A stretch of DNA of 64,000 bases, taken from assembly GCF_030816965.1 (NCBI RefSeq), contig NZ_JAUSYQ010000002.1, positions 2,699,001 to 2,763,000 on the forward strand, given 5' to 3'. A program made the position numbers and the translations under genes. Positions 16,689 through 25,772 of this stretch are shown in pieces; the first letter of the stretch is position 1, and every line of letters starts with the position of its first letter. The stretch is from Streptomyces canus (GTDB taxonomy: Bacteria > Actinomycetota > Actinomycetes > Streptomycetales > Streptomycetaceae). The notes below the pieces were generated by a model, which was not told the origin of the DNA, did no database searches, and saw only the letters and a list, made by a program, of their open reading frames with translations.

Positions 16689-17852
16689 ATGTCCTCACGT
16701 ACGTCAGACGTCCTCGTCGTCGGGGGCGGCATCATCGGCCTGGTCACGGCCTGGCGGGCCGCGCAGCGCGGACTCACCACGACTGTCGTGGACCCCGAAC
16801 CGGGCGGCGGGGCCGCCCAGGTGGCCGCCGGGATGCTGGCCGCGGTCACCGAACTGCACTACGGCGAGCACACCCTGCTGGGGCTGAACCTCGCCTCGGC
16901 CCACCGCTATCCCGACTTCTCGGCCGAGCTCACCGATCTGACCGGTCTCGACCTCGGCTACCGCCGCTGCGGCACGCTCGCCGTGGCCCTGGACGCCGAC
17001 GACCGTGCCCACCTGCGCGAACTGCACGCCCTCCAGCGGCAGTCGGGGCTGGAGTCGGAGTGGCTGTCCGGCCGGGAGTGCCGACGCCTGGAGCCGATGC
17101 TCGCACCGGGGGTGCGGGGTGGACTGCGGGTGGACGGCGACCACCAGATCGATCCACGGCGGCTCACGCGCGCGTTGCTGGCCGCGTGCGAGCAGGCGGG
17201 TGTCGTCTTCCACCGCGCGTGGGCCAAGGGCCTCCGTGTCGCACGGGACCGGGCCGCGGGGGTCGGCACGGCCGACGGCGACGAGCTGGGCGCGGGCCAG
17301 GTGGTGCTCGCCGCCGGAAGCCTCAGCGGCCGCCTCGAAGGGGTCCCCGCGGACGTCCTGCCGCCGGTACGGCCCGTGAAGGGCCAGGTGCTGCGGCTGA
17401 CCGTGCCTCCGCGCTGCGCGCCTTTCCTGAGCCGCACTGTGCGGGCCGTGGTCCGCGGCAGCCAGGTCTACCTGGTGCCGCGGGAGAACGGCGAGCTGGT
17501 GATCGGCGCGACCAGCGAGGAGCTGGGCTGGGACACGACGGTGACCGCGGGCGGGGTGTACGAGCTGCTGCGGGACGCCCACGAACTCGTCCCCGGCATC
17601 ACCGAGCTGCCGCTCACGGAGACCCGCGCGGGACTGCGCCCGGGCTCCCCGGACAACGCCCCGCTGCTCGGGCCCACGGAACTGACCGGGCTGGTCCTCG
17701 CGACCGGCCACTACCGCAACGGCGTGCTGCTCACGCCGATCACCGGGGACGCCATGGCGCACGTTCTGACGACGGGTGAACTCCCCGACGTGGCAAGCCC
17801 GTTCACTCCGAGGCGATTCGCCGCCACGGAACTCCTGGAGCAGCCGGCATGA
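16689..17852 (+). CDS. thiO: glycine oxidase
   Basis: A 387-residue DAO-superfamily flavoenzyme that oxidises glycine to iminoglycine for the thiazole moiety of thiamin. The N-terminal FAD motif is VLVVGGGIIGLVTAWRAAQ. Further family segments are GGGAAQVAAGMLAAVTE, GLRVDGDHQIDPRRLTRAL, PVRPVKGQVLRL and the C-terminal LVLATGHYRNGVLLTPITGD. It is first in the thiO-thiS-thiG operon, directly behind the TPP riboswitch, and its stop overlaps the thiS start (ATGA). Confidence 0.95.
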   Translation: MSSRTSDVLVVGGGIIGLVTAWRAAQRGLTTTVVDPEPGGGAAQVAAGMLAAVTELHYGEHTLLGLNLASAHRYPDFSAELTDLTGLDLGYRRCGTLAVALDADDRAHLRELHALQRQSGLESEWLSGRECRRLEPMLAPGVRGGLRVDGDHQIDPRRLTRALLAACEQAGVVFHRAWAKGLRVARDRAAGVGTADGDELGAGQVVLAAGSLSGRLEGVPADVLPPVRPVKGQVLRLTVPPRCAPFLSRTVRAVVRGSQVYLVPRENGELVIGATSEELGWDTTVTAGGVYELLRDAHELVPGITELPLTETRAGLRPGSPDNAPLLGPTELTGLVLATGHYRNGVLLTPITGDAMAHVLTTGELPDVASPFTPRRFAATELLEQPA

Positions 17853-18049
17853 ACATCTCCGTCAACGGGGAGCCGCGGGAGTTCGCTCCCGGCACGGCCC
17901 TCGACACCGTCGTGCGGGCGCTGACGCCGGCGCCCTCCGGGGTGGCCGCCGCGCTCAACGAAACCGTCGTCCCGCGCGCGCAGTGGCCCTCGACGCCCCT
18001 CTCCGAGGGAGACCGCGTGGAAGTCCTCACCGCCGTCCAAGGAGGCTGA
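17849..18049 (+). CDS. thiS: sulfur carrier protein ThiS
   Basis: A 66-residue ubiquitin-like sulfur carrier. It has the family N-terminus ISVNGEPREFA, the segment VAAALNETVVPRAQWPSTPL, and the C-terminal Gly-Gly that is adenylated and converted to a thiocarboxylate. It overlaps thiO by four bases and is three bases from thiG, a tight operon. No thiF or thiI homologue is seen in this window, so its activating enzyme is elsewhere. Confidence 0.95.
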   Translation: MNISVNGEPREFAPGTALDTVVRALTPAPSGVAAALNETVVPRAQWPSTPLSEGDRVEVLTAVQGG

Positions 18050-18850
<801 letters not shown>

Positions 18851-19007
18851 CCTGACGTGGAGCCTGGGGTGAGGGGGGTGATCCCCGTGCCACACCTGCC
18901 CCCCGACCGGCAACTCCGTGCGATCTGCGTCACAGCTACGCTGCAGTCCCGCCTCGATATCGGCCGAACCGGACGGGCTGTCAGCGTCGGCTCGTACACT
19001 CACCTGC

Positions 19008-20936
19008 GTGGATACGACCCTTCAGGACCCGCTGGTCGGGCAGGTGCTCGACGGCCGCTATCGCGTGGACGCGCGGATCGCGGTCGGCGGCATGGCCACG
19101 GTCTACCGGGCCCTGGACACCCGTCTGGACCGCGTGCTCGCGCTCAAGGTGATGCACCCCGCGCTCGCGGCGGACGGGTCCTTCGTCGAGCGGTTCATCC
19201 GGGAGGCCAAGTCCGTCGCCCGGCTCGCCCACCCCAACGTCGTGCAGGTCTTCGACCAGGGCACCGACGGGTCGTACGTCTATCTCGCCATGGAGTACGT
19301 CGCCGGGTGCACCCTGCGCGACGTGCTGCGCGAGCGCGGGGCCCTGCAGCCGCGCGCCGCCCTGGACATCCTGGAGCCCGTGCTCGCCGCGCTCGGCGCC
19401 GCGCACCGCGCGGGTTTCGTGCACCGGGACATGAAGCCGGAGAACGTCCTGATAGGGGACGACGGCCGGGTCAAGGTCGCCGACTTCGGACTCGTGCGGT
19501 CGGTCGACACCGTGACCACCACCGGAGCCGTACTGGGCACCGTGTCCTATCTCTCGCCCGAGCAGATCCAGCAGCCGGGCACCGCGGATGCCCGCGTCGA
19601 CGTGTACGCATGCGGTGTGGTCCTGTACGAGATGCTGACCGGCGACCGCCCGCATGACGGCGACTCCCCCGCCGTCGTCCTCTACAAGCACCTCCACGAG
19701 GACGTCCCGCCGCCCTCGGCCGTGGTCCCGGGGCTGCCGTACGAACTGGACGAACTGGTCGCCTCGGCCACCGCCCGCACCCCGGACCTGCGTCCGTACG
19801 ACGCCGTGGCGCTGCTCGCGCAGACCCGCGAGGCACATGGCAGGCTGAGCGCCGACCAGCTGGACGCGGTACCGCCGCAGGCGCTCGCGGCGGAGTACGC
19901 GGGCGCCGAGAACCGCACGAGCGTGATCCCGCGCACCCTGACTGTGCCGCGCCCCCTGCCGGTCAACGAGGACGAGCCGGTGTACCACCGCACCAGCCGC
20001 CTGGAGAGCCCGCCGCCCCCGCCTTCCCGGCGCGGCCGCTCTTCCGGCGGCCCCCGGCGCGGCCCGCTCCTGATCGTCGCCGCGATCCTGCTGGCCCTCG
20101 GGCTCGGGGCGGGCGTCTGGTACATCAACTCCGGACAGTTCACCCAGGTCCCGGCCCTCCTGACGAAGACCGAGGCACAGGCCCGGGACCGGCTGGACGA
20201 GGCCGGTCTGGAGACCGGCAAGGTCACGTACGCCTACAGCGACACCGTGAAGCGCGGCACCGTCATCAGCACGGACCCCGGAGTGGGCGCCCGCATACGG
20301 AACCACGACTCCGTGTCGATCACCGTCTCCAAGGGCCCGCAGACGGTGAAGGTGCCCGATGTGCAGGGGGACGCGCTGAGCACTGCCAGGACCCGGCTGA
20401 AGGCGGAAGGGCTGCAGCCGGGCATGGTCACCCGGGAGTTCAGCGACGACGTACCGAAGGGTTTCGTGATCAGCACGGATCCCGAGGACGGCACCACACT
20501 GCGCGCCGGCTCGGCGATCGCGCTCACCGTCAGCAAGGGTGCCCCGGTCGACGTCCCGGACGTCACCGGCGAGGACCTGGCCGACGCCAGGGCCGACCTG
20601 ACGGAGGCCGGTCTGAAGGTGAAGATCGCCACCAGTCGGGTCAACTCCGAGTACGACGCCGGCCAGGTCGCCGAGCAGACCCCGGCCGGCGACAGCCAGG
20701 CGGCCGACGGTGACACCGTCACCCTGACGATCTCCAAGGGCCCCGAGATGATCGAGGTCCCGGACGTCACCGGCGACAGCGTCGACGACGCCAAGTCCGA
20801 ACTGGAGGCCGCGGGCTTCCAGGTCGACGAGGACCGCGGCCTGCTCGGCCTGTTCGGCGACACGGTGAAGAAACAGTCCGTGGAGGGTGGCGACACCGCC
20901 CCCAAGGGTTCGACCATCACGATCACCATTCGCTGA
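19008..20936 (+). CDS. pkaF: Ser/Thr protein kinase with four PASTA repeats (PknL/PkaF type)
   Basis: A 642-residue receptor kinase. The kinase domain (about residues 12-275) shows GGMATVYRALD, VALKVMHPAL-like Lys region ALKVMH, catalytic VHRDMKPENVL near 138, VADFGLVR near 158 and the activation segment VSYLSPEQI. A juxtamembrane Pro/Arg-rich stretch leads to one membrane helix (LLIVAAILLALGLGAGVWYI). Four extracytoplasmic PASTA repeats follow, each ending in a V/I-SKGP-like motif; the last ends the protein. PASTA kinases sense muropeptides or lipid II. Position next to the DAHP synthase and an Rv2175c homologue parallels mycobacterial pknL. The GTG start gives DTTLQDPLVGQVLDGRYRV. Confidence 0.92.
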   Translation: MDTTLQDPLVGQVLDGRYRVDARIAVGGMATVYRALDTRLDRVLALKVMHPALAADGSFVERFIREAKSVARLAHPNVVQVFDQGTDGSYVYLAMEYVAGCTLRDVLRERGALQPRAALDILEPVLAALGAAHRAGFVHRDMKPENVLIGDDGRVKVADFGLVRSVDTVTTTGAVLGTVSYLSPEQIQQPGTADARVDVYACGVVLYEMLTGDRPHDGDSPAVVLYKHLHEDVPPPSAVVPGLPYELDELVASATARTPDLRPYDAVALLAQTREAHGRLSADQLDAVPPQALAAEYAGAENRTSVIPRTLTVPRPLPVNEDEPVYHRTSRLESPPPPPSRRGRSSGGPRRGPLLIVAAILLALGLGAGVWYINSGQFTQVPALLTKTEAQARDRLDEAGLETGKVTYAYSDTVKRGTVISTDPGVGARIRNHDSVSITVSKGPQTVKVPDVQGDALSTARTRLKAEGLQPGMVTREFSDDVPKGFVISTDPEDGTTLRAGSAIALTVSKGAPVDVPDVTGEDLADARADLTEAGLKVKIATSRVNSEYDAGQVAEQTPAGDSQAADGDTVTLTISKGPEMIEVPDVTGDSVDDAKSELEAAGFQVDEDRGLLGLFGDTVKKQSVEGGDTAPKGSTITITIR

Positions 20937-20946
20937 CCAGCGCGAA

Positions 20947-20970
20947 GGGTGTGATGCGCGCAGCACACCC
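20947..20970 (+). terminator. hairpin after the PASTA kinase gene
   Basis: GGGTGTG and CACACCC-type arms enclose the self-complementary TGCGCGCA, 10 bases after the stop codon. Confidence 0.5.
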
Positions 20971-21009
20971 CACCCGCGCACGCGCCGCGGGCCATGGCAC
21001 CCTTGACCG

Positions 21010-21873
21010 GTGACAACTCAGCGCAACCCCGTCGGCGGCCACGTCCCCGTGGCCGGCGGCCTGCACTCCGTCGGCCTGTCGTACGCCCGTGACCTCGACG
21101 CCGAGACCGTGCAGGTCTTCGTCGCCAACCCGCGCGGCTGGGCCACCCCCGTCGGAAACCCCCGCCAGGACGAGGCATTCCGCGAGGCCTGCGCGCAAGA
21201 GGCGATACCGGCGTACGTCCACGCCCCGTACCTGATCAACTTCGGCTCGCACACCGAGGCGACCGTGGAGAAGTCGGTCGATTCGCTCCGGCACTCCCTC
21301 CGGCGCGGACGCGAGATCGGCGCGCGAGGCGTCGTCGTGCACACCGGCAGCGCGACCGGCGGCCGCGACCGTTCCGTGGCCCTGAAGCAGGTGCGCGAGC
21401 ACCTGCTGCCACTCCTCGACGAGCTCACCCACGACGAGGACCCGTACCTGCTCCTGGAGTCGACGGCCGGCCAGGGCGCCTCCCTCTGCTCACGTACCTG
21501 GGACTTCGGCCCGTACTTCGAGGCCCTGGACGCCCACCCGAAGCTGGGCGTCTGCCTGGACACCTGCCACATCTTCGCGGCCGGCCACGACCTCACCGGT
21601 CCGAGCGGCATGCACCAGACGCTCGACCTCCTGGTGGAGACCGTCGGCGAGGGCCGCCTGAAGCTCATCCACGCCAATGACTCCAAGGACGTGGTCGGCG
21701 CCCACAAGGACCGCCACGAGAACATCGGCTCCGGCCACATCGGCGAGGACCCGTTCCGCGCCCTGATGACCCACCCCGCCACCGCGGGCGTACCACTGAT
21801 CATCGAAACGCCCGGCGGCAAGGAAGGGCACGCGGCGGACGTGGAGCGGCTGAAGAAACTCCGGGACGGGTAA
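21010..21873 (+). CDS. nfo: deoxyribonuclease IV (AP endonuclease)
   Basis: A 287-residue TIM-barrel, metal-dependent AP endonuclease. Motifs are VQVFVANPRGW, YVHAPYLINFGS, GVVVHTGSATGG, LLLESTAGQG with a metal-binding Glu, VCLDTCHIFAAGHDL, LIHANDSKD and HENIGSGHIGE. These supply the His/Asp/Glu ligands of the three-metal site. The GTG start is placed immediately after the gap that follows the kinase gene. It acts in base-excision repair of abasic and oxidised 3' ends. Confidence 0.93.
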   Translation: MTTQRNPVGGHVPVAGGLHSVGLSYARDLDAETVQVFVANPRGWATPVGNPRQDEAFREACAQEAIPAYVHAPYLINFGSHTEATVEKSVDSLRHSLRRGREIGARGVVVHTGSATGGRDRSVALKQVREHLLPLLDELTHDEDPYLLLESTAGQGASLCSRTWDFGPYFEALDAHPKLGVCLDTCHIFAAGHDLTGPSGMHQTLDLLVETVGEGRLKLIHANDSKDVVGAHKDRHENIGSGHIGEDPFRALMTHPATAGVPLIIETPGGKEGHAADVERLKKLRDG

Positions 21874-21974
21874 CACACGGACGGGGCCGTCCGGGCCGCG
21901 GTCCAGGTGGCACTGGCCGCCGACACCCTGTCACTGGTCATGCCGTGGTCCACCAGCACCACGCGCACTGACCG

Positions 21975-22616
21975 TCACAGCTCGGGGCCGTCCCCCGGCT
22001 GCTCCTGGTACGAGTACCGCTGTTCCTTCCAGGGATCGCCGACGTTGTGATAGCCGCGCTCCTCCCAGAAGCCGCGGCGGTCGGCGGTCATGTACTCGAC
22101 GCCGCGGACCCATTTGGGCCCCTTCCAGGCGTACAGATGGGGGACGACCAGCCGGAGCGGAAAGCCGTGCTCCGCGGTCAGCAGTTCCCCGTCCTTGTGG
22201 GTGGCGAGGATCGCGTGTTCGGACGCGAAGTCCTCGAGACGGAGGTTGGAGCTGAAGCCGTACTCGGCCCAGACCATCACGTGGGTGACCGCCGGCGCGG
22301 GCGGGGCGATCTCCAGGATCGTGCGGGCGGGAATGCCGCCCCATTCGGCACCGAGCATGCTGAACTTCGTCACGCAGTGCAGGTCGCCCACGACGGTGGT
22401 GTACGGCAGCGCCGTGAACTCCTCGTGGTTCCAGCAGTGTTTCTCGCCGTCCGCGGTGGCGCCGAAGACCCGGAACTCCCAGCGCTCGGGCCGGAACTTG
22501 GGGACCGGGCCGTAGTGCGTGACGGGCCAGCCACGCTGCAGTCGCTGCCCCGGCGGAAGCTCGGAGTGCGCCGCTTCTCCGCTCTCACGCTCCACCGGCT
22601 GACCCATGCCTTCCAT
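21975..22616 (-). CDS. sulfite-oxidase-like molybdopterin oxidoreductase
   Basis: A 213-residue protein of the oxidoreductase molybdopterin-binding family, YedY/MsrP-like in its core. The Mo-ligand Cys is in VGDLHCVTKFS. Other family segments are HVMVWAEYGFSSNL, HGFPLRLVVPHLYAWKG and KWVRGVEYMT. No Tat or Sec signal is seen, so it is probably cytoplasmic, unlike MsrP. The start is uncertain: ATGs at the MEG and MGQ positions (22616 and 22607) both lack a well-spaced ribosome site. It is divergent from bacterioferritin. Substrate unknown. Confidence 0.88.
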   Translation of the reverse strand: MEGMGQPVERESGEAAHSELPPGQRLQRGWPVTHYGPVPKFRPERWEFRVFGATADGEKHCWNHEEFTALPYTTVVGDLHCVTKFSMLGAEWGGIPARTILEIAPPAPAVTHVMVWAEYGFSSNLRLEDFASEHAILATHKDGELLTAEHGFPLRLVVPHLYAWKGPKWVRGVEYMTADRRGFWEERGYHNVGDPWKEQRYSYQEQPGDGPEL

Positions 22617-22784
22617 CCTGACAGACCCGAAGCGATGCACCTGACCAGCCCTCGCCCAATTCATCCCACATTGGACTAAGCATGCCCTTACTTACTAAGT
22701 GGAGACTTACTGGACGATCATCTTCGCCGGTGCGAGGATGCGGCGCAGCCTGCCAGTTCCCCACGGTTGGAAGGAGCCTCTGCG

Positions 22785-23264
22785 ATGCAGGGCGACCCCG
22801 AGGTCATCGAATTCCTCAACGAGCAGCTCACGGGCGAGCTCACCGCGATCAACCAGTACTTCCTGCACGCGAAGATGCAGGAGAACTTCGGCTGGACGAA
22901 GCTCGCGAAGTACACGCGGCACGAGTCTTTCGACGAGATGAAGCACGCCGAGGTGCTGACCGACCGCATTCTCTTTCTGGAGGGGCTCCCGAACTACCAG
23001 CGGCTGTTCCACGTGCGCGTGGGCCAGACCGTCAAGGAGATGTTCGAGGCCGACCGGCAGGTCGAGGTCGAGGCCATCGACCGCCTCAAGCGCGGGATCG
23101 AGGTGATGCGCGCCAAGGGCGACATCACGTCGGCGAACATCTTCGAGTCGATCCTCGCGGACGAGGAGCACCACATCGACTATCTCGACACGCAGCTGGA
23201 GCTTCTGGAGAAGCTCGGTGAGGCGCTCTACATCGCGCAGCTGATCGAGCAGCCGGAGAGCTAG
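22785..23264 (+). CDS. bfr: bacterioferritin
   Basis: A 159-residue four-helix ferritin-like protein that oxidises and stores iron. Diiron ligands occur in GELTAINQYFLHA, TRHESFDEMKHAE, ANIFESILADEEHH and related helices. Met in KMQENFGW corresponds to the haem-binding region. The ATG follows an AAGGAG ribosome site, preferred over the ATG six codons earlier. It converges with bfd, whose product releases stored iron; the two stops are only eight bases apart. Confidence 0.95.
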   Translation: MQGDPEVIEFLNEQLTGELTAINQYFLHAKMQENFGWTKLAKYTRHESFDEMKHAEVLTDRILFLEGLPNYQRLFHVRVGQTVKEMFEADRQVEVEAIDRLKRGIEVMRAKGDITSANIFESILADEEHHIDYLDTQLELLEKLGEALYIAQLIEQPES

Positions 23265-23271
23265 GCCTGAG

Positions 23272-23496
23272 CTAGGCCGCCTCGTCGAGTCCGGTCAGGA
23301 CCTGCTTGCCCGGGTCGGCCGGCTCCCGGCGGGGGAAGGCGCCTCGGCCGAGGAGGGCCTGGATCCGACGTACACAGGATCCACAGTCCGTCCCGGCCTT
23401 GCAGGCGGAGGCGATCTGGCGGGGCGTACAGGCGCCGTTGTCCGCATGCCGCTGGACCTGCGCTTCGGTCACTCCGAAGCAGTTGCAGACGTACAC
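23272..23496 (-). CDS. bfd: bacterioferritin-associated ferredoxin
   Basis: A 74-residue [2Fe-2S] protein that reduces the ferric core of bacterioferritin. The N-terminus YVCNCFGVTE and later SACKAGTDCGSC give the CxC...CxxxxCxxC-type cluster ligands of the Fer2_BFD family. The start is GTG. An IdeR/DmdR-like iron box lies about 27 bases before the start, consistent with induction under iron starvation when stored iron must be released. It is convergent with bfr. Confidence 0.95.
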   Translation of the reverse strand: MYVCNCFGVTEAQVQRHADNGACTPRQIASACKAGTDCGSCVRRIQALLGRGAFPRREPADPGKQVLTGLDEAA

Positions 23497-23522
23497 GCGG
23501 ATTCACCTCCCGCAGAGATCGA

Positions 23523-23541
23523 TAAGGATAACCTAACCTTA
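23523..23541 (-). promoter_or_regulatory. IdeR/DmdR1-type iron box
   Basis: Read on the minus strand, TAAGGTTAGGTTATCCTTA matches 15 of the 19 positions of the consensus TTAGGTTAGGCTAACCTAA. It lies in the bfd promoter, so Fe2+-loaded DmdR1/IdeR would repress bfd when iron is plentiful. Confidence 0.85.
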
Positions 23542-23571
23542 CCCGGCGCTCAGGAACCGCAAAAGTGGGGC

Positions 23572-23601
23572 GGGGCGCGGATCGTATGTGATCCGCGCCC
23601 C
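23572..23601. terminator. 12-bp perfect hairpin terminator after the DAHP synthase gene
   Basis: GGGGCGCGGATC and its exact complement flank a 6-base loop. It lies 28 bases beyond the stop of the minus-strand DAHP synthase gene and insulates the bfd promoter. Confidence 0.8.
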
Positions 23602-23629
23602 ATTCACGTTCCTGTAACAGGTGCCCCCG

Positions 23630-24976
23630 TCACTGGTCCCTGTACATCTCCGCGACGAGGAAGGCCAGGTCGAGCGACTGGCTGCGGTTGAGGCGCGGGT
23701 CGCAGGCCGTCTCGTAGCGCTGGTGCAGGTCATCGACGAAGATCTCGTCGCCGCCGCCCACGCACTCGGTGACGTCGTCACCGGTGAGCTCGACGTGGAT
23801 GCCGCCCGGGTGGGTGCCCAGGCCCTTGTGGACCTCGAAGAAGCCCTTGACCTCGTCGAGCACGTCGTCGAAGCGGCGGGTCTTGTGGCCGGAGGCCGCC
23901 TCGTAGGTGTTGCCGTGCATCGGGTCGGTGATCCAGGCCACCGTCGCGCCCGAGGCAGAGACCTTCTCGACCAGTTCGGGCAGCTTGTCGCGGACCTTGT
24001 CGGCGCCCATGCGGACGATGAAGGTCAGCCGACCGGGCTCGCGGTCGGGGTCGAGGCGCTCGATGTACTGCAGCGCCTCCTCGGCCGTGGTCGTCGGGCC
24101 GAGCTTGATGCCGATCGGGTTGCGGATCTGCGAGGCGAACTCGATGTGCGCGTGGTCCAGCTGCCGGGTGCGCTCACCGATCCACACCATGTGCGCGGAG
24201 ACGTCGTACAGCCGCCCGGTGCGCGAGTCCACACGGGTGAGCGCCGACTCGTAGTCGAGCAGCAGCGCCTCGTGCGAGGAGTAGAACTCGACGGTCTTGA
24301 ACTCCTCCGGGTCGGTCCCGCAGGCCCGCATGAAGTTCAGCGCCTGGTCGATCTCGCGCGCCAGCTGCTCGTAGCGCTGGCCGGAGGGGGACGACTTCAC
24401 GAAGTCCTGGTTCCAGGCGTGCACCTGGCGCAGGTCCGCGTATCCACCCGTGGTGAAGGCGCGCACCAGGTTGAGCGTGGAGGCGGAGGCGTTGTACATC
24501 CGCTTCAGGCGCTCGGGGTCCGGGATGCGGGCCTTCTCGTTGAACTCGAAGCCGTTCACCGAGTCGCCGCGGTACGTCGGCAGCGTCACGCCGTCGCGGG
24601 TCTCGGTGCCCTTGGAGCGCGGCTTGGAGTACTGGCCGGCGATCCGGCCGACCTTCACGACCGGCACCGAGGCGGCGTACGTCAGCACGGCGCCCATCTG
24701 GAGCAGGGTCTTGAGCTTGTTGCGGATGTGGTCCGCGGACACGGCGTCGAAGGCCTCGGCGCAGTCGCCGCCCTGGAGGAGGAACGCCTCTCCCTTGGCG
24801 ACGGCCGCCATCCGGGCGCGCAGCTGGTCGCACTCGCCCGCGAAGACGAGCGGCGGATACGACTCGAGGTCCGCGATCACTGCGCGCAGAGCCTCGGTGT
24901 CGGGGTACTCGGGCTGCTGCGCCGCGGGCAGGTCTCGCCAGGTGTTGCCAGCGCTGGCGCTGGTCTTAGCGTTCAC
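23630..24976 (-). CDS. aroH: class II 3-deoxy-D-arabino-heptulosonate 7-phosphate synthase
   Basis: A 448-residue plant-type (class II) DAHP synthase that condenses PEP and erythrose 4-phosphate as the first step of the shikimate pathway. Family segments are TWRDLPAAQQPEYPD, LLQGGDCAEAF with the metal-binding Cys, VVKVGRIAGQYSKPRS, RMGADKVRDKLPELVE, TDPMHGNTYEA and GIHVELTGDDVTEC. The GTG chosen (VNAKTSAS) follows GAGGTGACC at correct spacing; the GTG two codons earlier overlaps that site. In mycobacteria the orthologue aroG also follows the PASTA kinase pknL. Confidence 0.95.
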   Translation of the reverse strand: MNAKTSASAGNTWRDLPAAQQPEYPDTEALRAVIADLESYPPLVFAGECDQLRARMAAVAKGEAFLLQGGDCAEAFDAVSADHIRNKLKTLLQMGAVLTYAASVPVVKVGRIAGQYSKPRSKGTETRDGVTLPTYRGDSVNGFEFNEKARIPDPERLKRMYNASASTLNLVRAFTTGGYADLRQVHAWNQDFVKSSPSGQRYEQLAREIDQALNFMRACGTDPEEFKTVEFYSSHEALLLDYESALTRVDSRTGRLYDVSAHMVWIGERTRQLDHAHIEFASQIRNPIGIKLGPTTTAEEALQYIERLDPDREPGRLTFIVRMGADKVRDKLPELVEKVSASGATVAWITDPMHGNTYEAASGHKTRRFDDVLDEVKGFFEVHKGLGTHPGGIHVELTGDDVTECVGGGDEIFVDDLHQRYETACDPRLNRSQSLDLAFLVAEMYRDQ

Positions 24977-25082
24977 GGTCACCTCGTCAACATTACGTGG
25001 TCGTGTCCGGGGTCCATTCATCTGCTCATCAAGTGAGACGCATTCCGCTCGTACGGGAGCGCCCTCTGCGGCCCCGTACAGG

Positions 25083-25772
25083 TCAGCGGTCGAAGAGCAC
25101 CCGGAGCCGGGGACGCCCCCGTTCGTCCGTATACGGCTGTACGCCCGTGGCGTCGCGGGTGGCGCCCTGCATCGCGGTGGCGATGTCGCCGGCGAAGGTC
25201 ATGGCGACCGCTGCCGGCAGCACGGTGACGTTCTCCACGTCCTCCTCGCCGCCCAGAGCGACGGAGGGGACGTACGCCCAGTGCTGGTCCGGCGCGATCG
25301 AGCCGTGCCGGCGGACCGCGTCGACGACGAGCTGGTCGTAGGGCTCCTTGGCGTTGCGCAGCAGTTCGTCCGCGAGGAACGCCTCGAAGCTCGGGGCGAT
25401 CACCTCCGGGCGAAGCAGGACACCCTCGAGGAAGTGGACCTCGGGGGCGAGACCGCCGCCGGGGAGGCGGCGGTAGGCGTAGGAGTCGCCGAAGGCGGTC
25501 TCACCGAAGATCACGAATTCGTCGATCCGGTGGTCCCAGGCGAAGCGCCAGGTGTCGGGCGCGTTCCAGGCGACGACATCGAGCGCGGCCACCGGATGGC
25601 CCATGCCCAGGAGCCGGAACGCGCCGTGGTGGACGGTGAACCCGTTGAGGTGGTGCAGGAGCTCGAGGTGGGCTTCCGGAAAGTGCTCGGCGGGCGTTCC
25701 CGCCGCCGCCGACGGCTCGGGCCGGGGCCCGATGTGGTCGGCGAGCGACGGGAGTTGCGCGGCGTGCGGCAT
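25083..25772 (-). CDS. candidate immunity protein, SMI1/KNR4 (SUKH)-like
   Basis: A 229-residue soluble protein. Its ATG shares one base with the stop codon of the RHS toxin gene (TGATG), so translation is coupled. The middle has a SUKH-like pattern: HLELLHHLNGFTVHHGAFRLLG, then DEFVIFGETAFGDSYAYR, then IAPSFEAFLADELLRNA. Many SUKH proteins are immunity proteins for polymorphic toxins. The C-terminal ~70 residues carry an added segment (VTVLPAAVAMTFAGD) that I do not recognise. The immunity role is inferred from position and this pattern. Lipid or signal sequences are absent, so it should act in the cytoplasm. Confidence 0.6.
   Translation of the reverse strand: MPHAAQLPSLADHIGPRPEPSAAAGTPAEHFPEAHLELLHHLNGFTVHHGAFRLLGMGHPVAALDVVAWNAPDTWRFAWDHRIDEFVIFGETAFGDSYAYRRLPGGGLAPEVHFLEGVLLRPEVIAPSFEAFLADELLRNAKEPYDQLVVDAVRRHGSIAPDQHWAYVPSVALGGEEDVENVTVLPAAVAMTFAGDIATAMQGATRDATGVQPYTDERGRPRLRVLFDR

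Noticed and set aside
18851..18910. A terminator after thiG
   Set aside because: GGGGGGTGATCCCC and nearby C-runs can pair in several weak ways, but no single stable stem stands out.
22675..22712. An iron box in front of bfr
   Set aside because: CTTACTTACTAAG only loosely resembles the TTAGGTTAGG consensus and lacks its symmetry.
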